Assembly: GCA_932294295.1 (NCBI GenBank)
Contig: OW028586.1
Span: 5,313,201 to 5,377,200 of the forward strand
Direction: 5' to 3'
Origin: Alitta virens
Taxonomy: Eukaryota > Annelida > Polychaeta > Phyllodocida > Nereididae
DNA length: 64,000 nucleotides
The translations under genes and the position numbers were made by a program. Every line of letters starts with the position of its first letter. The first letter of the stretch is position 1. Of this stretch, positions 25,501 to 34,240 are shown piece after piece. The notes beneath the pieces are model-generated. The model saw only the letters and a program-made list of their open reading frames with translations. It searched no databases and had not been told where the DNA came from.

Positions 25501-28500
25501 TGGCAGTAAGTCGGTTGTGTTCTACCCAGATAACATGCATGTAGCATGCATGTAGCCAAGAAACAAACCAATAGCCTTCTTAAATCATGACAATAGAAGT
25601 CCACAGTCCATCATCATTCATCAGCCATTATTAATCATTCTAATGTAAATATGTGTATTTGTCTTATTATTTTTCTTATAACAGAAATTTCACCTGTACT
25701 GCTAAATCGTTTGTCATATATTATTATCATTATTATTTTCATTATTATTATTACTTTCTCCTTTCTATTTTATATTTTACTGACTTATACTATTATTATT
25801 ATTAAATTTTTTATTTATTTTTTTCTAGTATTATAATATTAATATTGCATCAATTTAAGGTGGCCCCTAACACAACCCACTGAGGTTATTTGGGGTCTCC
25901 TGGCAAATTTAACACTAATAGAATATGTAATAATTTTAAATTTATCATGCCGAAAAAATAACAAAATATCATGCTGTATTCTTGTTTAATTGCCAAATAA
26001 ATTATTTTCAAGTCAATCAGCTCGAGGTTGGCCAACAGTGGTCCGACCCAGTCTGCCATGATATCTGGGTAAAAGGCGTGTCAGTCACGTGTGATTTGTT
26101 GCCTACCTGACTCCAAATAATTGATGACGTCACCAATGGTCCATTTGTTCTCATTGCAATGACCTCATCAATTGATCCTTGGTGACCCAATCTGGCATGA
26201 TATCTGGGTAACATGGTGTGGACTCCAAGCTTATGATCTCATCATAACTTCTGCCTCTTGGAAATACATTTGAAACAATACAATACAACACTCCTATGCA
26301 GCGAACCCTCAGTGAACGAACAGAAACAGCGACAGATTCCTTTACACGTTCTATGCACTGAGCCAGAATGCTGTCTCTGTCTTTGTGTATTTGACCAATA
26401 TATTTGTATCACTAGTCTATCAGTAGTGCAATTAAAGTTAAACTTGGTTATATATCACAGCAAAAAATGATCCCTGTTTGACCCCCTATGCACTTTTTTT
26501 CTTATTCAAGTTGATCAACCCTGGAGACCTATCATCAAGATTTGAAGTGAAGACTAGAGCCAAGTACAACTTCAAGTGGTTTCTGGATAATGTGTACCCG
26601 GAGCTCGGCATGTATGATGTCAATACACTAGCGTACAACGGAGTAAGTCAGATGGAAGTCTATTTTTTATACATAAAACTGCATACCTAACCACCCGAAT
26701 AGCATGCCACAATGTTGGCCATTAGTGACCATCATTGACCGATGTCAAATCAATATAAAACCATGTCAAGCGATAAGAGATAAGAGATTTTCCCTGGATA
26801 GTGAAAGTTTTAGGACAGAATTATCATTTGCATGTATTTATATTATCATGATATATGCACACAAAACGCTGTTTTCACATAATAATTGTCAAAAATATTG
26901 ACAGCAAACTGTGGGTGTACGTATTATATTATATTTAGATTTTTATATTTCTAATATATGAATAAAAACACACATTTTCTAATAATGGACAGCTGAGTTT
27001 ATTTAGCAAAAAATGTTGGGATCCGGCATATGCTTCAAATGCATTCAACTCAAAAACTTTTTGATTGATAGTGCAGGTGACAGTGAAGCTGTCTGTTCGT
27101 GTTGGGCCCTCTGACACAGTCTCAAAGGCTTATTTCAGCTGCACAAAAGTGAAATGCAATTTAATACAATACAATACAAATTCTTCCAATTTAGTTTGGT
27201 GTTAAACGTAAACAATAATAAACCTGTTAAGTTGGTTCAGTACACATCAAAATCATTCACAGCGGTTTGTGAGCAAGAGATGGGTTGAGCATTTGATCGG
27301 TCGAAATAAAGGAAATAGCACAAATGGGTCTTTTTCTAGAAAGCTACATGGCCAAATGTGCGAAGTGCGTTTTCCATGAGAAGGATAAACGCATGGAAAA
27401 CGCATGGTTTTTAGCTAATTATAATGGATATCCAAACGCATGAAAAATGCACATGGCACAATTAGCCATGTATTGCAATGTTTATTTTCTCAAATGGATT
27501 ATCATAATAAGTTACAATTATGTGAAGCGTAATATTAAACTCATATGGCTGCAAAGTTTGTTATCACATGATTTGTGCAAAAGTTCCTGGAAAAATAAGG
27601 TTGAATTTGTAACATGAAGACTCATCTATCCAGTGTGTGATAATATGTAGTATAACTTTAACTTAAACTTGGATAACTGTAGCTTACTACAGAAAGCTTT
27701 CAACCACTTCTGTGGCCTTGTTCACTCTGACACTCAGAATTTCTGTTCTCAAATACCTTCTGGTCCCGGGCACCAGATTACAAAATCTCAAATAATCAAA
27801 CATGGTTACCATCCAATTTTCCACATTTTTACTTTTTAAGACAAAACATATTTTTTAAAACCTATTTCAAAGGGGTTTTTATGTCAAAGTTATGTTATCG
27901 AGCCATCTCAAAGCATCAACATGCAAAGGTAATCAACTATGTTGCAGCTTGACATACCAAATTAATATGTTAAAAAATAAAACCATATTTTCTTTTGGCC
28001 TGCAGAATTGCGGCAGCAAAACAAATGTTTGTCAATGCATTAAAATAAATATGCAATCTGTGATAGGTATACATGGCCAAATGTGCCACGTGCGTTTTCC
28101 ATGCGTTTATCCTTCTCATGGAAGACGCACGTGGCACATTTGCTGGGGCACTCAGACACAATACATGATCTTCAAGTTAAGCTTTGCGTTTAAACAGACC
28201 TGTTAAAGCATCAACATGCCAACTGATATTGTCATCTGCTAAATTATTTAATTATTTTTTCTATACAGCATTTTGGTCAGTACATATTATGAATTGTTGT
28301 GTTTTCAGGCAATGAACTTGGCCTACCCTAAGAAGTGCATTCATGGAGGAGGCCAGTCTGACTACTACCTTTACAACTGCAATGAACTCAACACTTTTCA
28401 GCAGGTACAGCTGTATAAGGATAAATATATAGAACTATACAGTTAGTTTCATTAAATATACCCGTCAAATTACAGTTCTATGCTCAGGGTTAGACAATGC

Positions 28501-31500
28501 TTAACTTGGAGCAGTAATGAGTCTGAAAGCTTTTCCATTTTTCTTGTAATAAGGTGATCGCCTTTAAACTGTAAGGTTGTAGGTTCAAGCCCCTGCCATG
28601 GCGTGGAGGAACTGAGCAGATCCTCTGTAACTCTTTGCTCCACTCCACCCAGGTGTAAATTGATACTTGGCTATGGGCAGTGATGGCGACTGTAGTTTGT
28701 AAGCCTGAATCAGCCTCCCAAGGTAAAAAAACTCAATAATGTCATGAGAGTACGGCAGCCATTTTAGGACATGACAAGAAAAAAAACTTAAATTGTAAAA
28801 ACGAATAATTAAATTGTTATAACGAAATACTAAATTGTTAAAACGAAATACTAAATTGTTAAAACGAGATACTAAATTGTTATAACGAAATACTAAATTG
28901 TTAAAACGAAATACTAAATTGTTAAAACGAAATACTAAATTGTTAAAACGAAATACTAAGTTGTACAAACAATTAATATTTGCAGAAACAAACAACACAC
29001 TAAATTGTACAAACAGTTAAGTAAATTGTAAAAACGATATAACAAATTGTACAAACTATGTAATAAATTGTTTAAACGATATAATAAATTGTACAAACGA
29101 TGTAGCAAATTGTACAAACAATATAATAAATTGCTTAAACAATTTATTATATTGTACTAAAAATTTTGTGAATCATATGCAGTTTATTTGTATCTGTATT
29201 AGTTTAGCCTGCAATTATAGGCCAGGCAATTTAGGAGGGTCCCAAGATAGATAGATAGAAAGATAGATAGATAGATCTATAGATCGATATGGGAAATGCA
29301 GCCCTCTAAGGCAAGTTCTTGCCGCTATCACGGGTTGATAGATGAGGTGAGAGAGAGAGGAGGAGTCCACCCTTGTTACATATTTACCCCATCAGTGGGG
29401 TCTTTTACTTGCCTCACCATATAGACACTGACTGGTTATAACTTATCAGGGTCCAATAGATTCCAATATGGCTCCAATAAAATGGAAGGGACGAGCTGGG
29501 TATACGGACAAGGTTAATTAGGATGTCACATTGTGAAACAAAGTTATTCCCGCTTTTGCCGACACATACTTTGAGTGCCGTTGTCATAGGTTATACTGTA
29601 CCTAGAATTTTATTATTGATTATTGGATAGCCCTACCCAAGACGAATATTAACGAAGATATGGCAGGTTTAGTAATCCATTTAAACGATATAGTAATTTG
29701 TGTAAACGATAATTATAGTGATTTGTTTATACAATTTAGTAATTTCTTTAAACGATTTAGTATTTCGTTAATGCGATTGAGCATTCGTATATGCATTATA
29801 CCATTTCATATATACAATTTACTATATCGTTTATACAATTTACTATATCTTTTATACAATTTACTATATCTTTTATACAATTTACTATATCTTTTATACA
29901 ATTTACTATATCTTTTATATAATTTACTATATCGTTTATACAATTTACTATATCGTTTATACAATTTACTTTATCATTTATACAATTTACTATATCGTTT
30001 ATACAATTTACTATATCGTTTATACAATTTACTAAATCGTTTATACAATTTACTATATCTTTTATACAATTTACTATATCTTTTATACAATTTACTATAT
30101 CTTTTATACAATTTACTGTATCATTTATACAATTTACTATATCTTTTATACAATTTACTATATCATTTATACAATTTACTATATCTTTTATACAATTTAC
30201 TATATCGTTTATACAATTTACTATATCATTTATACAATTTACTATATCATTTATACAATTTACTATATCTTTTATACAGTTTACTATATCGTTTATACAA
30301 TTTACTATATCGTTTATACAATTTACTATATCGTTTATACAATTTACTAAATCGTTTATACAATTTACTATATCTTTTATACAATTTACTATATCGTTTA
30401 TACAATTTACTATATCGTTTATACAATTTACTAAATCGTTTATACAATTTACTATATCTTTTATACAATTTACTATATCGTTTTTACAATATTTTTTTTT
30501 CTCATGTCCTAAAATGGCTTCCTAACATGAGAGCAGACCTTTAAACAAATTTAAACAGAAACTAAATCCCTCTTAGAATTGTTTGTTGTTAGTGTGTCTG
30601 ACGCAATAATGCTCCACAGCACCTGCCTTGAATTGCATAATGTCACTTACCAACTGAGAGCAAACAGTTACTTCCACTCCTCGTAATTATTACGGGAATG
30701 ATAAGCTGAACTGCAACAGCATTGAAACTGCCAGAAGACCTATTCAAGCATGTCTTTCCTAACTTCCATGGGAGTACACAGAATGTTATTCGTTTTTACC
30801 TGCAATCACTGTCCATAACCAGCTCCCTGTTTGCAGACAATTTGTTGGGTTCTTCCATGCCATGGTAGGGCACCAACCACAGCCTTTTGACTTGGAGGCA
30901 AGTAGTGCCTGGACCATAGGGATTAAACCATGGCACCTGTCATGCATGATTCTTAATTCATTCTACAGGTGGGGGCCTAGCTCAGTGGTAGCAGTTCCAC
31001 ACATTGGCAAATTCTGCTAAAAGTCCCAAGGAGTGGGGGGGCCTAGCTTAGTGGTAGCGCGCTGGGCTTCCAACCGCTGGGTCCCGGGTTCGATTCCCGG
31101 TCGAGCCTAAGTTGGATGGCTGTTTCATCCTTCGTCTCATTGCCATGGTCCCTACCTGTCCTAATTAGCCCATCAGGTGCATAAATACAGGACGTAAAGC
31201 CCTAATCCACCACCAATTCCTTCTACAGGGCATATACTGGAACATGGAAGGTGACTTGCGCTACCCGACATACCGAGCAAATTCACTGTACCGACTGGAA
31301 AAGCACAGATATGTCATAACAGGCATGGGAGTCATCAGCGCGCACAGATCAAGTATGAACACAGTTTGGTTTCACTGGGCGGTAAGTCTGTTGCTCTGTC
31401 TGTCTCCCTGTCATTCCATTTGTCATTCTGCCTGTTATTTCATCAATTATTCTATCTGTCATTCTGTCTGCCATAGTCTGTCCGTTATTTCGTCTGTTAT

Positions 31501-32920
31501 CTGTCATTCTGTCTGCCATTTTTGATGTCTGTCAGGTTAGCTACCATCTGTCTAGCTGTCGATGTGTCTGTCATTGTGTCTAGCTGTCTGCATGCTGCTG
31601 TCTGTATATCTGGTGGTGTCCATATTTTTTATTACCCCATGAAATAACTAAACGACATACACCATGAAAGTGTGTATTGCTTGTTGAGTACCAGCAGGAG
31701 GCAGCACAAACGTTCTCCATGTTGCCAGTAGAGCCATCTAGTGGTAAATTTGAGCAGTATTTAGGCCTATGTTAATACTTATCAATTTAATGTAATAGTA
31801 CATGTCACTTGTAATTTTTAAACAGGAGAATATTAATTCTAATTCATCTATTCAGTGTTTCCATGTTTGACTGTTAAACAGGGAAAATCTCACCTTTTGA
31901 AATAATTTCGTCGATTTTTTTTAATAGCTCACTCTAATCTATGTAATTCACTTTCCGAATAAGTCAGTTGAAATAAATTCAATCTTGTTTTTCACTGTAT
32001 ATTTGGAAAATATTTACTTTAATATACCAATCACATTAGGCCAGTGTTGGACTAAAAGACCACTTCAGCCAAACATTTAACTGCGATGAATATTAACATT
32101 ACATTATTATAAATAACAAAGCCCTTATATTAGTATATTTGTGTTCCTAGTGGAATTTGACCGAACTAGCATTCTGCTACCCTGGATTATTGCTATCACA
32201 GCAAGAGTGGAATTAGTATATAAGGTGCTTTAAGATCATTTTAAAGCATCTTTCCTACATGACCAATTGTGCCACGTGCGTTTTCCGTGTATTTGGATAA
32301 ACGCATGGAAAACGCATGGTTTTTGCTTCATTATAATTAGCTAAAAACCATGCGTTTTCCATGCGTTTATCCTTCTCATGAAAAACACACGTGGCACATT
32401 TGGCCATGTAGATGGCACCTTAGTCTAGCGTTGCTGTGCAAAACCTTCATGAAATAACTCATAATATGGCCTAAAAATCAGGTGCTCAAATATTTATTTC
32501 AAATTGAACAAAATCTTGAAATGATCTAGTCTTCATTTTGGGTTGCACTGCAGCAAATTAAATGCACTTTATATGTTTTGTTTCTAGAATGGCCCCTTGA
32601 TTGATCCAATCAGGAACCTTTGTTTGGAAGCCATTAACCCAACGGATATTGCAGTAGTGCCCTGCAAAAAACATAAAAAATCACAACAGTGGAAGTTCAG
32701 AACTTACACAACGGAATATATACAAGCATGGGAAGGCACTGACATTAAATACAAAAGTGCTTATTTGTATCAGCTGAGCAAAATATTGAGAGCGGTCAAA
32801 CAAAACAGATGGCTGGATATTCCAACTTTAGTTCAGAATTACACATTTGTCCTTTCACTATGGCCAGTATCAAGGACTATCAAAGAATCTCAGCTTACAG
32901 CGATTTCACAAACTAGCTAG
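16394..32920 (+). CDS. Polypeptide N-acetylgalactosaminyltransferase-like gene, 11 coding exons (whole gene)
   Basis: Coding exons: 16394-16529, 18536-18818, 19894-20069, 22040-22217, 22994-23079, 23444-23576, 25205-25505, 26511-26642, 28309-28404, 31229-31381, 32588-32920. Every junction is GT-AG and the phases agree throughout (1,2,1,2,1,2,0,0,0,0), giving 668 codons plus stop. Family members start mucin-type O-glycosylation in the Golgi by moving GalNAc from UDP-GalNAc to Ser/Thr. Seen here: signal anchor (about residues 19-36), stem to about 140, catalytic region from C141 with DSH (249-251) and WGGEN (359-363), a metal-ligand-like H387, and a lectin domain (about 476-595) with CLE (570-572) and QQW (591-593). 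Odd points: the usual HNE reads HNT, the VDD-like site reads IAD, DxHCEC reads DSHMEV, and the TMAGG region is altered. The tail after QQW (about 75 residues) is unrecognised. The RVVEVWWDDYK block recalls GALNT7/10, but the subfamily is uncertain. Activity is not assured. Confidence 0.9.
16992..18442 (-). mobile_element. Non-autonomous DNA transposon family T, copy 3
   Basis: Older, more diverged copy in the first GALNT intron. Ends TAGGAGAAAGTAAGG (left) and CTTACTTTCCCCTA (right). At least seven GAGAACTGRGCC-type motifs cluster near the ends and the middle, like transposase-binding sites. Hosts SINE A copy 3. Its right end is only about 90 bp before coding exon 2. Confidence 0.78.
17587..17773 (+). 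mobile_element. tRNA-derived SINE family A, copy 3
   Basis: Full-length head and body with an (ACCC)n tail. Perfect 14 bp target-site duplications (CATATAGACATTTG) lie at 17573-17586 and 17774-17787. Inserted in the minus-strand DNA transposon 16992-18442, at a different point from copy 2. Confidence 0.93.
18536..18818 (+). CDS. GALNT-like coding exon 2: stem region
   Basis: The acceptor ttcatttcag ends at 18535 and the donor gtatgt starts at 18819. It encodes residues 47-139 plus part of Q140. The content is polar and low in hydrophobics, with NAS and NST N-glycosylation sequons, as expected of a Golgi stem. The sequence does not match the usual GALNT lead-in to the catalytic domain, so this part is family-atypical. 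The split CA|A codon joins exactly to the conserved Cys that opens the next exon. A palindromic MITE starts 13 bp after the exon end. Confidence 0.75.
18832..18986 (+). mobile_element. Palindromic MITE family P, copy 2
   Basis: Full copy starting 13 bp after the end of GALNT coding exon 2, in the intron beside its 5' splice site. Confidence 0.92.
19894..20069 (+). CDS. GALNT-like coding exon 3: start of the GT-A catalytic domain
   Basis: It encodes residues 141-198, opening with a conserved Cys and including TSVVLTFHNTES and LMRTVRSIIKRTP, which align with the GALNT block around FHNEAWSTLLRTVHSV. The usual Glu of HNE is Thr here, and the DD of the nucleotide-binding LVDDxS segment is partly lost (LIADK). 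The acceptor gttttag ends at 19893 and the donor gtatgt starts at 20070. A 97% identical inverted copy of the exon with its intron flanks lies at 24068-24355. Confidence 0.9.
20175..20765. repeat. Degenerate tandem repeat with AAAACGTTT core
   Basis: About eight diverged units of 60-75 bp, each with a GGAAAACGTTTT-like palindrome. A stray piece is at 21690-21790. Lies in the intron after exon 3. Confidence 0.65.
20794..20917 (+). repeat. Direct repeat, left copy
   Basis: Nearly identical to 21317-21428 (ATAATGGCTTTATG to ATGGCTACTATT); the left copy carries an extra run of about 12 bp near 20830. Confidence 0.88.
20919..21073 (-). mobile_element. Palindromic MITE family P, copy 3
   Basis: Full copy in reverse direction, lying between two direct repeats of about 115 bp (20794-20917 and 21317-21428). 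Confidence 0.9.
21317..21428 (+). repeat. Direct repeat, right copy
   Basis: Partner of 20794-20917. The 400 bp between hold a MITE P and a tRNA-like head (AATAGCTCAGTTGA with GGTTCAAATC). Confidence 0.88.
21838..21965 (+). mobile_element. SINE family D fragment
   Basis: B-box-like GGTTCGAACCC followed by CATGGAGGAACTGAG and CACCCAGGTGTAAAT. The same body is at 28585-28665, defining a third tRNA-like SINE family in the GALNT introns. Confidence 0.6.
22040..22217 (+). CDS. GALNT-like coding exon 4: DxH motif
   Basis: It encodes residues 200-257. LGLIRARLWGVRVARG matches the conserved GLIxARxxGAxxA segment, and CMDSHMEV matches the FLDxHCEC metal-binding strand. The DxH pair (D249, H251) and the Glu are kept, but both Cys of the family motif are replaced by Met and Val. 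The acceptor is tttttttag, the donor is a consensus gtaagt at 22218, and the Trp codon is split across the junction. Confidence 0.92.
22297..22423 (-). mobile_element. Palindromic MITE family P, copy 4 (shortened)
   Basis: Both terminal arms are present but the centre is deleted. 79 bp after coding exon 4. Confidence 0.88.
22994..23079 (+). CDS. GALNT-like coding exon 5: WLEPL segment
   Basis: The split codon with exon 4 restores WLEPL, the sequence that follows the DxH motif in GALNTs. The exon then runs through SPSLDWMSYNET, equivalent to the CPVIDVIS segment. The open frame continues beyond 23079, but the donor there (ACAG|gttatt, phase 1) is the one that joins in frame to exon 6. The gttatt donor is weak, so alternative use is possible. 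Confidence 0.82.
23444..23576 (+). CDS. GALNT-like coding exon 6
   Basis: It encodes residues 288-330, with YGGNTWKTFFDWSLGF and WQEMSHFDLSRQ matching the GGFNWKLNFRWYPVPQREM segment of the family, and NVTLPF matching the DRTLPV lead-in to the acceptor-loop region. It also carries an NVT sequon. The acceptor is gtttttccag and the donor gtaagt starts at 23577. A GATA microsatellite and a SINE follow directly in the intron. Confidence 0.9.
23644..23865 (-). mobile_element. SINE family B variant with GATA tail
   Basis: Reverse copy. Its 3' end is a variant (CAGCCCTCTAAGGCAAG) that abuts the (GATA)n run at 23601-23643, as also seen at 29288 and 39968, so the tetranucleotide is probably its tail. 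Confidence 0.75.
24068..24355 (-). pseudogene. Inverted copy of GALNT coding exon 3 with its intron flanks
   Basis: The reverse complement matches 19876-20165 at about 97% (9 mismatches in roughly 290 bp). The exon proper is 24164-24339 on the minus strand, with acceptor and gtatgt donor preserved. Of six exonic differences four are synonymous, one changes Ser to Cys, and one turns the Arg180 CGA into TGA (24221-24219), a CpG-type transition. The copy sits in the intron between exons 6 and 7 in reverse orientation, so it cannot enter the + strand mRNA. It was duplicated as DNA, since intron sequence is included. Confidence 0.93.
24663..24771 (-). mobile_element. Palindromic MITE family P, copy 5 (left arm deleted)
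   Basis: The left arm is reduced to TACATGGAAAACGC by an internal deletion; the right arm is complete. Confidence 0.85.
25205..25505 (+). CDS. GALNT-like coding exon 7: Gal/GalNAc-T motif
   Basis: This is the largest and most conserved exon (residues 332-431). GMEAWGGENIDLSLRVW is a clear Gal/GalNAc-transferase motif, followed by VPCSHVAH, whose last His (H387) sits where the family has a metal ligand. RVVEVWWDDYKKYFY follows, closest in my memory to GALNT7/10. The start SQMTIGTFGI departs from the canonical SPTMAGGLFAI. The acceptor is gttcttacag and the donor gtaagt starts at 25506, phase 0. Confidence 0.95.
25705..25835. repeat. (ATT)n-rich stretch
   Basis: Low-complexity ATT repeats in the intron between exons 7 and 8. 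Confidence 0.8.
26511..26642 (+). CDS. GALNT-like coding exon 8: end of the catalytic domain
   Basis: It encodes residues 432-475. NPGDLSSRFEVKTRAKYN and FKWFLDNVYPELGMY match the GDVSxRxxLRxxLxCKxFKWYLENVYPEL block that links the catalytic and lectin domains. The usual Cys before FKW is absent (YNFKW). Acceptor cttattcaag, donor gtaagt at 26643, phase 0 on both sides. Confidence 0.93.
27345..27472 (+). mobile_element. Palindromic MITE family P, copy 6 (internal deletion)
   Basis: Left half intact; the right half lost its central hairpin. Confidence 0.88.
28070..28142 (-). mobile_element. Palindromic MITE family P, copy 7 (mini-hairpin)
   Basis: Reduced to the two outer arms (73 bp), with the last terminal bases lost on the right. 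Confidence 0.85.
28309..28404 (+). CDS. GALNT-like coding exon 9: lectin alpha repeat
   Basis: It encodes 32 residues (476-507). KKCIHGGGQSDYYLYNC is a degenerate form of the ricin-type alpha repeat (CLD...C). The first Cys and the YxC pair are kept, but the sugar-binding Asp of CLD is His, so this repeat may not bind GalNAc. Acceptor gttttcag, donor gtacag at 28405, phase 0. Confidence 0.85.
28555..28705 (+). mobile_element. SINE family D copy
   Basis: B-box-like GGTTCAAGCCC and the body shared with 21838-21965. It lies just left of the foldback element. Confidence 0.6.
28751..30525. mobile_element. Foldback transposon with 21-bp satellite arms
   Basis: The ends are inverted: AGCCATTTTAGGACATGA near 28757 and its complement near 30502-30519. 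They are flanked by an 8 bp duplication CATGAGAG (28743-28750 and 30526-30533). Inside each end lies an array of 21 bp units in opposite orientation: left 28785-29155 (ACTAAATTGTTAAAACGAAAT type), right about 29800-30490 (some 32 units of TTTATACAATTTACTATATC type). The centre (29160-29655) holds a SINE and unique DNA. This is the architecture of Drosophila FB/Galileo elements. The 8 bp duplication would suit hAT or P-like transposases. Confidence 0.85.
29250..29430 (-). mobile_element. SINE family B variant inside the foldback element
   Basis: A GATA run (29250-29288) followed by the same variant 3' module and part of the body. It lies in the unique centre of the foldback transposon 28751-30525. 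Confidence 0.7.
30969..31214 (+). mobile_element. Composite SINE family A, copy 4, at the exon 10 splice site
   Basis: Order: a 24 bp SINE head (30969-30992), about 40 bp that matches the 5' flank of the SINE at 34030-34217 in reverse complement, then a full SINE. Target-site duplications: 30955-30968 (AATTCATTCTACAG) and 31215-31228 (AATTCCTTCTACAG). The 3' one is the acceptor of exon 10. Confidence 0.92.
31229..31381 (+). CDS. GALNT-like coding exon 10: lectin beta-repeat region
   Basis: It encodes 51 residues (508-558), phase 0 at both ends, with a consensus gtaagt donor at 31382. No CLD or QxW triad can be seen, so the repeat is degenerate. Its acceptor lies inside the 3' copy of a SINE target-site duplication. 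The same 14 bp, with one mismatch, end at 30968, so two candidate 3' splice sites stand 260 bp apart. The downstream one keeps the reading frame. Confidence 0.82.
31385..31615. repeat. Degenerate CTGT-rich repeat after exon 10
   Basis: Pyrimidine-rich GTCTGTCATTCTGTCTG-type repeats start a few bases after the exon 10 donor. Confidence 0.75.
32256..32410 (-). mobile_element. Palindromic MITE family P, copy 8
   Basis: Full copy in the last GALNT intron, about 180 bp before the final coding exon. Confidence 0.9.
32588..32920 (+). CDS. GALNT-like coding exon 11: lectin gamma repeat, C-terminal tail, stop
   Basis: The exon opens after tttctag. NLCLEAINPTDIAVVPC with KKSQQWKF is a good third ricin-type repeat (CLE, PC, QxW). 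About 75 further residues follow the QQW before the TAG at 32918-32920. They contain aromatic and basic patches and match nothing I recognise; typical GALNTs end soon after the third repeat. Confidence 0.88.
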   Translation, partial: NGPLIDPIRNLCLEAINPTDIAVVPCKKHKKSQQWKFRTYTTEYIQAWEGTDIKYKSAYLYQLSKILRAVKQNRWLDIPTLVQNYTFVLSLWPVSRTIKESQLTAISQTS

Positions 32921-33262
32921 CCCTACGTGAAGCTTTTCATCACTAAATTTCATTCTAATCCAGGTTGATACGTAAGCAAAATGACTTTAATTAGCAGAGA
33001 GGACTTGGTGCATATTAGCGCAGAGCACTTGTGTACAAGACAACCTGTGTGCACGTGGTTAATGAATGGCAGTAAATATTAGCCATTTAGAGCAAGAGCA
33101 TAATGATGCATCTAGTGAAATGGCAGTAACCATTATTCGAATGATTCTTCTATATTCGAGCAAAAAAAATTTTTGAGCATGGTAATTTTTATTTCTAGGC
33201 ATTTTAAATTCTGTTACAATGATCCAATGGAGGGGGGGGGGAAACTAAAATTAGGCATACAT

Positions 33263-33268
33263 AATAAA
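33263..33268 (+). terminator. Candidate polyadenylation signal of the GALNT-like gene
   Basis: AATAAA lies about 345 bp after the stop codon, the first canonical signal downstream. A second AATAAA near 33877 belongs to a repeat with a (TCTTA)n tail and is less likely to be used. Confidence 0.4.
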
Positions 33269-33756
33269 TAAACTCATTTATATATCATGATTTCTTGTTG
33301 ATTTTATTTTATCTTAATCTTTAATAAGGGCTCTGGTGTTATTATTGTTTCATATAAATTTGCTGATTATTTTGTATGCAACAGCTTTTTTGTTAATATT
33401 ACATTCTGGAACAGTGATACATTTTGTCAATTGTAAGGATTCACTGTAAATTTTTCAAATCCATTTTTCTATCATTATTTACTGCACCTTTCTGCTTTCA
33501 ATAATCACAAATATGCTTCATAATGAAACGACCTGTTGAGTTTGACCTTCTCTCTTAAGGTGTCGTGTTGACCGAAGTTATCCTACATCAGGTGTCTCCC
33601 AATCTAGCCCCCTTACTGTTCGCATACCCTGTGACCTCTAACCCCGCAAGGGTCACCGACGATAGCTCCCAAAGGCAGCAGAACCCCCAAGTAAGGACAC
33701 CTAAAATTGAGACCATCTCCCTTCAATCATCACATGTCTGTCTCATCTACTGCATG

Positions 33757-34240
33757 GTCTGAAGCTTAGTCAGCTTATATGACCAGCTGCCAGAGGCAGA
33801 CATAATGATGAGATGATATTTATTGTCGGTAAAAAGCTTTATAGCTTATTTTATTGGTGTCAATCATCACCGATTTTAAATAAAGTTTTATCTTATCTTA
33901 TCTTATGTTAGGCTGCTTGGAGTGCACATGTTACACATTAACACCATGGGGTGGGGTCTTTTACTTGCCTCAGCATAGACACCAAGTATCAAGTACACAG
34001 CATCTCGAATTTAATGGGACCTTTGGCAGTGGTGGTGGGTGGATTAGGGCTTTACGTCCTGTATTTCTGCACCAGTTGGGCTAATTAGGACAGGCAGGGA
34101 CCATGGCAATGAGACAAAGGATGAAACAGCCATCCAACATAGGCTTGACCAGGAATTGAACCCGGACCCAGTGGTTGGAAGCCCAGCGCGCTACCACTGA
34201 GCTAGGCCCCCACCCCTTGGGACCTTTGGCAGAATTTGCC
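33757..34240 (-). mobile_element. SINE family B copy, interrupted
   Basis: The 3' module is at 33757-33818, then about 85 bp with a (TCTTA)n end, then central body from 33905 to 34014, cut by SINE A copy 5. The sequence beyond 34232 is not clearly family B. Confidence 0.6.
34030..34217 (-). mobile_element. tRNA-derived SINE family A, copy 5
   Basis: Full copy in reverse orientation with 15 bp target-site duplications (TGGGACCTTTGGCAG) at 34015-34029 and 34218-34232. It inserted into an older family B SINE. The head has lost one base beside the B-box. Confidence 0.92.

Noticed and set aside
29660..30544. 294-codon + strand frame repeating LLYRLYN/LLYLLYN, and minus-strand frames with SKLYKRY and FRFNNLV repeats
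   Set aside because: They are the 21 bp satellite arms of the foldback element; 21 is divisible by three, so frames stay open on both strands. No start context or domain.
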